Positions 5,539 to 8,446 of a stretch of 8,446 nucleotides of DNA are shown piece by piece. The DNA comes from JASHSH01 sp036490215. GTDB taxonomy: Bacteria; Pseudomonadota; Alphaproteobacteria; Rhodospirillales; Magnetospirillaceae. Both the position numbers and the translations under genes were made by a program. The notes under the pieces were generated by a model that saw only the letters and a program-made list of their open reading frames with translations, was not told where the DNA came from and did not search any database. The first letter of the stretch is position 1, and each line of letters begins with the position of its first letter. The stretch is taken from contig DASXEH010000027.1 of assembly GCA_036490215.1 (NCBI GenBank), forward strand, positions 1-8,446, in the 5' to 3' direction.

Positions 5539-5719
5539 GATCGATCCTCCAAACTGCGATGTTCCGATCGAATTGGAACACCAACAGCGTCTTATATAAG
5601 TGCGGTCCTGGGGCAACAGTAAGGCAATCTTGTTTCAATCTTATTTGCGATAAACCACCTTGCGTAACAGTCTGTTATCGCCGGCCTGGAATTGCTCCGT
5701 TCCATTTTCTGAACAAGTG
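5539..5719 (-). promoter_or_regulatory. Leader and probable promoter region of the exported-protein genes
   Basis: This 181-nt gap upstream of the exported-protein pair is clearly more AT-rich than its surroundings and holds no repeat element. The palindrome CTTATATAAG (5592-5601) is the best candidate for a -10 box on the - strand, about 55 nt upstream of the start codon; I cannot find a convincing -35 at the right distance. Between it and the SD is the inverted repeat TGTTCC (5560-5565) / GGAACA (5575-5580). Further upstream is TAACAG-T-CTGTTA (5665-5677), a perfect 13-bp palindrome, overlapped by GCGATAA (5647-5653) / TTATCGC (5675-5681). These look like possible operator sites, but no known regulator motif is matched. 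Confidence 0.4.
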
Positions 5720-6145
5720 TTAATCCTGCCCGTTTCCGGCTGTCGCATGGCCTTCGTATTGAGGCAGATCGTCGGTGATGATGTGCCACGGCGCCTTCGA
5801 GCCGACGAAGATATGCGCCCGCGGGCGGATGCTGGGCGCGTCGACCAGGGTGCCCATCGCCACATGGACGAAGGCGCCGTCGCGCACCAGTGAATAGAGC
5901 AATGAGCCGCAGCGCCGGCAATGGGCGTTATGGTTCAACTCGTCGCCGAAGATCATCATCTGCTCGGCGCCCTGGGTGACGGTGAGTTTGGCGCGCTCGA
6001 TCCCGGCGAAGGGTTTGAAGGCCGCGCCGGTGGTGCGCCGGCAGTTCGAGCAGTGGCAGTTCAGCGCGTATTCGAACGCGTCCGCCACCGTATAGTGGAC
6101 GGCGCCGCAATAGCATGTCCCGGTCAGGATGCGCGCGCCGTCCAT
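5720..6145 (-). CDS. GFA / CENP-V-fold zinc-binding protein
   Basis: This 141-residue cytoplasmic protein belongs to the family named after glutathione-dependent formaldehyde-activating enzyme (Gfa), whose enzymatic role is disputed outside the founding member; many members bind zinc and have no known substrate. The seven family cysteines are all present: CYCG (C11, C13), CHCSNCRR (C30, C32, C35) and HCRRCGS (C76, C79). The start GTCYCGAVHY, then CNCR-like CSNCRRTTGAAF, and a late RAHIFVGSKAPWHII block are typical. The start codon at 6145 has no clear SD but lies 10 nt downstream of the stop of the Gfo/Idh gene, so translation is probably coupled. The two genes may share a pathway, but the sequence does not show a substrate. 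No glutathione-dependent dehydrogenase gene is nearby, so a formaldehyde role is not supported. Confidence 0.92.
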   Translation of the reverse strand: MDGARILTGTCYCGAVHYTVADAFEYALNCHCSNCRRTTGAAFKPFAGIERAKLTVTQGAEQMMIFGDELNHNAHCRRCGSLLYSLVRDGAFVHVAMGTLVDAPSIRPRAHIFVGSKAPWHIITDDLPQYEGHATAGNGQD

Positions 6146-6155
6146 CGGGCGAGAC

Positions 6156-7160
6156 TCAGATTTTTTCCCAGCGGCCCGATTCGCCGGATTTGAACAGCGC
6201 GTCGAGCACCTTCATCTGCTTGATCGCGTCTTCGATCCCATAGGCCAGCGGCTCGACGCCGCGAATCGCCCGGCCGAAGGCTTCGCCTTGCAATTGATAC
6301 TGATCGCAGGGTTTGATCGCGATCGGCTTGGCCGAGGTCATGCCGAGCGTCTGGCCCTTGTCGAGCCACAGCTTGGTGGCTTTGCGCGGCGCTGGGTTGA
6401 ACGGGATCACCACCTCGATGCGGCCCTTGGTGCCGACGATATCGACGCGCTGATGCGGCACGAGCTGGGTTGAGATCGTGAAGTCGAGCCGCTTGCCGCC
6501 GCCGAAATCGACGATGGCGCTGGTCAGCCGGTCGGTCTTGAACGCCGGATCGCGTTCGATCAACGCGATCGCGCGCACGGGCTCGGACTCGAACAGGAAG
6601 CGCGACACCACCACCGGATAGCAGCCGATATCGAGAATGCCGCCGCCGCCGATATCGGGCATGTTGCGCACATTCTTGGGATCGGTCAGGTGGTAGGAGA
6701 AGAACACCTGGATCGCGCGCAGCTCGCCGATCTGGCCGGCCTTGATGCGCTTCTTCGCCTCTTTGAACTGCGGATGGTGGCGCACCATGAAGGCCTCGGC
6801 CACCAGCCAATCGTTCGGGACCTGGCGCAGCTGTTCGGCCTCGGCGGTGGTGATCGCGATCGGCTTCTCGCACAGCACGTGTTTGCCCGCCTTCACCGCG
6901 GCCAGCGTGAGCGGCACATGCAGGTGGTTGGGCAGGGGATTATAGATCGCCTCGATCTCGGGATCGGCCAGCAGCTCTTCGTAAGAGCCGTATGCGCGCG
7001 GGATGCCGAGCTTCTTGGCCCATTTCTTGGCCAGCTTGATGTCGCGCGAACCGATACCCAGCATCTGGATGTCCTTGCTGCGCATCATGCCCGGCAGGAC
7101 CTTCTCCACGCCGATCTTCGCGGTGCTGATCACACCCCAGCGGACTGGTTTCATCGCCAT
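6156..7160 (-). CDS. Gfo/Idh/MocA-family NAD(P)-dependent oxidoreductase
   Basis: This 334-residue cytoplasmic dehydrogenase has an N-terminal Rossmann domain (VRWGVISTAKIG, about 6-17) and the catalytic EKP motif (residues 98-100, within GKHVLCEKP). It also has AEAFMVRHHPQ (121-131) and DIGCYP (177-182), where D177 and Y181 match the catalytic Asp/Tyr positions of glucose-fructose oxidoreductase and dihydrodiol/D-xylose dehydrogenase-type members. The C-terminal part is the beta-sheet substrate domain (DFTISTQLVPHQRVDIVGTKG). The substrate is likely a sugar or cyclitol; I cannot tell which. The start at 7160 is favoured over the Met two codons later because GGAGG (7168-7172) lies 7 nt upstream. 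The gene diverges from the SDR pair and is followed after 10 nt by the GFA gene. No signal peptide is seen, so it is not an exported GFOR. Confidence 0.93.
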   Translation of the reverse strand: MAMKPVRWGVISTAKIGVEKVLPGMMRSKDIQMLGIGSRDIKLAKKWAKKLGIPRAYGSYEELLADPEIEAIYNPLPNHLHVPLTLAAVKAGKHVLCEKPIAITTAEAEQLRQVPNDWLVAEAFMVRHHPQFKEAKKRIKAGQIGELRAIQVFFSYHLTDPKNVRNMPDIGGGGILDIGCYPVVVSRFLFESEPVRAIALIERDPAFKTDRLTSAIVDFGGGKRLDFTISTQLVPHQRVDIVGTKGRIEVVIPFNPAPRKATKLWLDKGQTLGMTSAKPIAIKPCDQYQLQGEAFGRAIRGVEPLAYGIEDAIKQMKVLDALFKSGESGRWEKI

Positions 7161-7206
7161 CGCTCGCCCTCCCGGTTATTCGTTGCGGGGCATTATTCAC
7201 TTATTG

Positions 7207-7341
7207 CGTCACCCCGGACAAGCGAGCGTTAGCGAGCGCAGATCCGGGGTCCAGGAGACAGTTGCGCAAAGCGCCTTCCTTATGCGACTCATGCGCTCGC
7301 TACCGCTCGCCGGCTGGACCCCCGCTTTCGCGGGGGTGACG
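7207..7341. repeat. Family-B palindromic intergenic element, copy 2
   Basis: The left end CGTCACCCCGG (7207-7217) matches copy 1 exactly. The right end is GGGGGTGACG, closing a hairpin ACCCCCGC (7318-7325) / GCGGGGGT (7330-7337) with loop TTTC. The left hairpin is ACCCCGGA (7211-7218) / TCCGGGGT (7243-7250). The middle part is closely similar to copy 1, with an exact 18-nt match at 7285-7302. GCGAGCGTTAGCGAGCGC (7222-7239) is an inverse match at 17 of 18 positions to 7293-7310, a pairing that crosses the GGTCCAG/CTGGACC pairing, so the two are alternatives. The element fills most of the divergent gap between the Gfo/Idh gene and the first SDR gene, and ends 23 nt before the TTG start of the latter. 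Confidence 0.88.
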
Positions 7342-7364
7342 GTTTGTGGGAAATGGAGACCTCG

Positions 7365-8126
7365 TTGACCAATAAACCCCTCGCCGGAAAGACTGCCCTG
7401 ATCACCGGTGCCAGCCGTGGCATTGGCGCGGCCATCGCGCTGCGCCTGGCCGAAGATGGCGCGCGTGTTGTCGCCCATGCCAGCAAGGGCGCTGCCGAGA
7501 CGGTGAAGGCGATCGAGCAGACGGGCGGGCAGGGCCTATCCGTGGCGGGCGATCTCGCGACGCTCGCCGGCGTCGATCAGATCGTGGCGGCGTTCCGGGA
7601 AGCGACCGGCAAGCGGGCGCCCGATATCCTGGTCAACAACGCCGGCATCCAGAGCAGCCCGGTCGACACGCCGAGCAAACTCTCCGAGGAGAATTTCGAC
7701 CGGCTGGTGGCGATCAACATCAAGGCGCCGTTCTTTCTGGTGAAGCACTTTCTGGCCGATTTCCCCGCGGGCGGCCGCGTCATCAATCTGTCATCGCGTC
7801 TGTCGACGATCGGCTTCCCGGATCAGATTGCCTATTCGGCCACCAAGGCGGCGATCAACTCGTTGACCAAATCGCTGGCGCGCGAACTCGGCCCGCGCGG
7901 CATCACCGTCAACGCGGTCGGGCCCGGCATCATCGAGACCGATATGACGCGCGACCGCTTTTTCGAGAAGCCCGAGACGCGCAACTTCGTGATCAACATG
8001 GCGGCGCTGAAGCGCATCGGCCAGCCCGACGATATCGCGGGCATCGTCGCCTTCCTGGCCTCGGACGATTCGCGCTGGGTGACCGGCGCCTATATCGCGG
8101 GCGCCGGCGGCGCGGATATTTTCTGA
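7365..8126 (+). CDS. SDR-family NAD(P)-dependent oxidoreductase
   Basis: This is a classical short-chain dehydrogenase/reductase, about 253 residues and cytoplasmic, of unknown substrate. The cofactor loop TGASRGIG is at residues 14-21, NNAG at 91-94 and N118 in the active-site helix. Catalytic S144 (NLSSRLS) lies 13 residues before Y157, followed by YSATK with K161. PGIIETDMTRD and the C-terminal SDDSRWVTGAYIAGAGG are normal for FabG-like SDRs. HASKG after beta-strand 2 gives no acidic residue, which hints at NADPH rather than NADH. I chose the TTG at 7365 because GGAG (7355-7358) sits 6 nt upstream. An ATG at 7353 is an alternative but has only GGGAA directly against it. The stop overlaps the start of the next SDR by one base, so the two are an operon. 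Confidence 0.93.
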   Translation: MTNKPLAGKTALITGASRGIGAAIALRLAEDGARVVAHASKGAAETVKAIEQTGGQGLSVAGDLATLAGVDQIVAAFREATGKRAPDILVNNAGIQSSPVDTPSKLSEENFDRLVAINIKAPFFLVKHFLADFPAGGRVINLSSRLSTIGFPDQIAYSATKAAINSLTKSLARELGPRGITVNAVGPGIIETDMTRDRFFEKPETRNFVINMAALKRIGQPDDIAGIVAFLASDDSRWVTGAYIAGAGGADIF

Positions 8127-8446
8127 TGGATCGCTTTGCCGGCAAGACAGCGCTGGTCACCGGTGCCGGGCGCAATATCGGCGCGGTGATCGCCGAGACT
8201 TTGGCGAGTCAGGGCGCGATGGTGGCCGTACACTATTCGACCAGCGTCGATCAGGCCAACGCCGTGGTTGCGAAAATCGAAGCGGCAGGTGGACGCGCCT
8301 TCGGTGTGCGCGCCGATATCAGCACTGTCGCGGGCGTCGATGGATTGGTGGAGACGCTGCGTACCCAACTCCAGGCCCGCCGCCACGCTTTGTCTGACGC
8401 GCAGTCGCACGATGGGCTCGACATCCTCGTCAACAACGCCGCGATG
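8126..8446 (+). CDS. Second SDR-family oxidoreductase (3' end outside window)
   Basis: The start ATG shares its A with the TGA stop of the preceding SDR, which indicates translational coupling. The frame is open for 107 codons to the window edge. The N-terminus MDRFAGKTALVTGAGRNIG carries the glycine-rich cofactor loop (residues 13-19, TGAGRNIG rather than TGxxxGIG). VAVHYSTS follows beta-strand 2, RADIS marks the adenine-binding Asp, and DILVNNAAM reaches the NNAG-type motif as the window ends. Between the helix and DILVNNA there is a loop of about 20 residues (QLQARRHALSDAQSHDGL), longer than in the upstream SDR. The catalytic Ser, Tyr and Lys are not in view, so activity cannot be judged. 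Sequence differences from the first SDR are large enough that this is not a recent duplicate. Confidence 0.9.
   Translation, partial: MDRFAGKTALVTGAGRNIGAVIAETLASQGAMVAVHYSTSVDQANAVVAKIEAAGGRAFGVRADISTVAGVDGLVETLRTQLQARRHALSDAQSHDGLDILVNNAAM

Noticed and set aside
5539..5616. A 26-residue N-terminal extension of the exported protein ending at 5128
   Set aside because: The ATG at 5538 has an ideal SD and gives a standard signal peptide; the extension would bury both and covers the leader palindromes.
5687..5708. TGGAA...TTCCA followed by TTTTCT on the + strand as a terminator
   Set aside because: The stem is only about 5-6 bp and imperfect, and no + strand gene ends upstream of it.
7344..7352. 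Upstream TTG at 7344 as start of the first SDR
   Set aside because: It has no SD and abuts the end of the repeat element; the ATG at 7353 and especially the TTG at 7365 with GGAG 6 nt upstream fit better.

Overview
The window comes from a GC-rich genome. Gene content and codon use point to an alphaproteobacterium: it has an ISC-type hscA-fdx-iscX end, an alphaproteobacterial-style MnmA, small Tyr/Pro-rich exported proteins, and many GTCATTGCGAG- and GTCACCCCGGA-type intergenic palindromes. A Rhodospirillales-like host is plausible, but nothing here fixes the order or genus.

Layout. Positions 2-3132 on the + strand hold the 3' part of hscA, the adrenodoxin-type ferredoxin gene fdx, iscX and a DUF599-type membrane protein gene; mnmA follows at 3144-4247. 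The gap 4248-4595 has no intact gene. It holds one palindromic element (family A), a 26-codon remnant that looks like the start of a GNAT acetyltransferase, a small hairpin and a three-hairpin element (family C). On the - strand, 4596-5538 encodes two small exported proteins in tandem, preceded by a 181-nt leader region. Still on the - strand, 5720-7160 encodes a Gfo/Idh/MocA-family oxidoreductase followed closely by a GFA/CENP-V-fold zinc protein. From 7365 the + strand carries two tandem SDR oxidoreductases whose ends overlap by one base. The second SDR runs off the window.

How the genes relate. HscA, ferredoxin and IscX are partners in Fe-S cluster assembly. MnmA uses sulfur that in characterised bacteria comes from the same cysteine desulfurase (IscS), so the first half is broadly a sulfur-handling neighbourhood. 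The second half is accessory metabolism (Gfo/Idh, GFA and SDR genes) of unknown substrate, plus envelope proteins of unknown role.

The most noticeable non-coding signal is the set of five palindromic elements of three families, which fill most of the larger gaps between genes. The two family-B copies share a conserved core and both end 22-23 nt before a start codon, in the same orientation. I found no convincing evidence of a wholly new multi-gene system, CRISPR array, insertion sequence, prophage or RNA gene.
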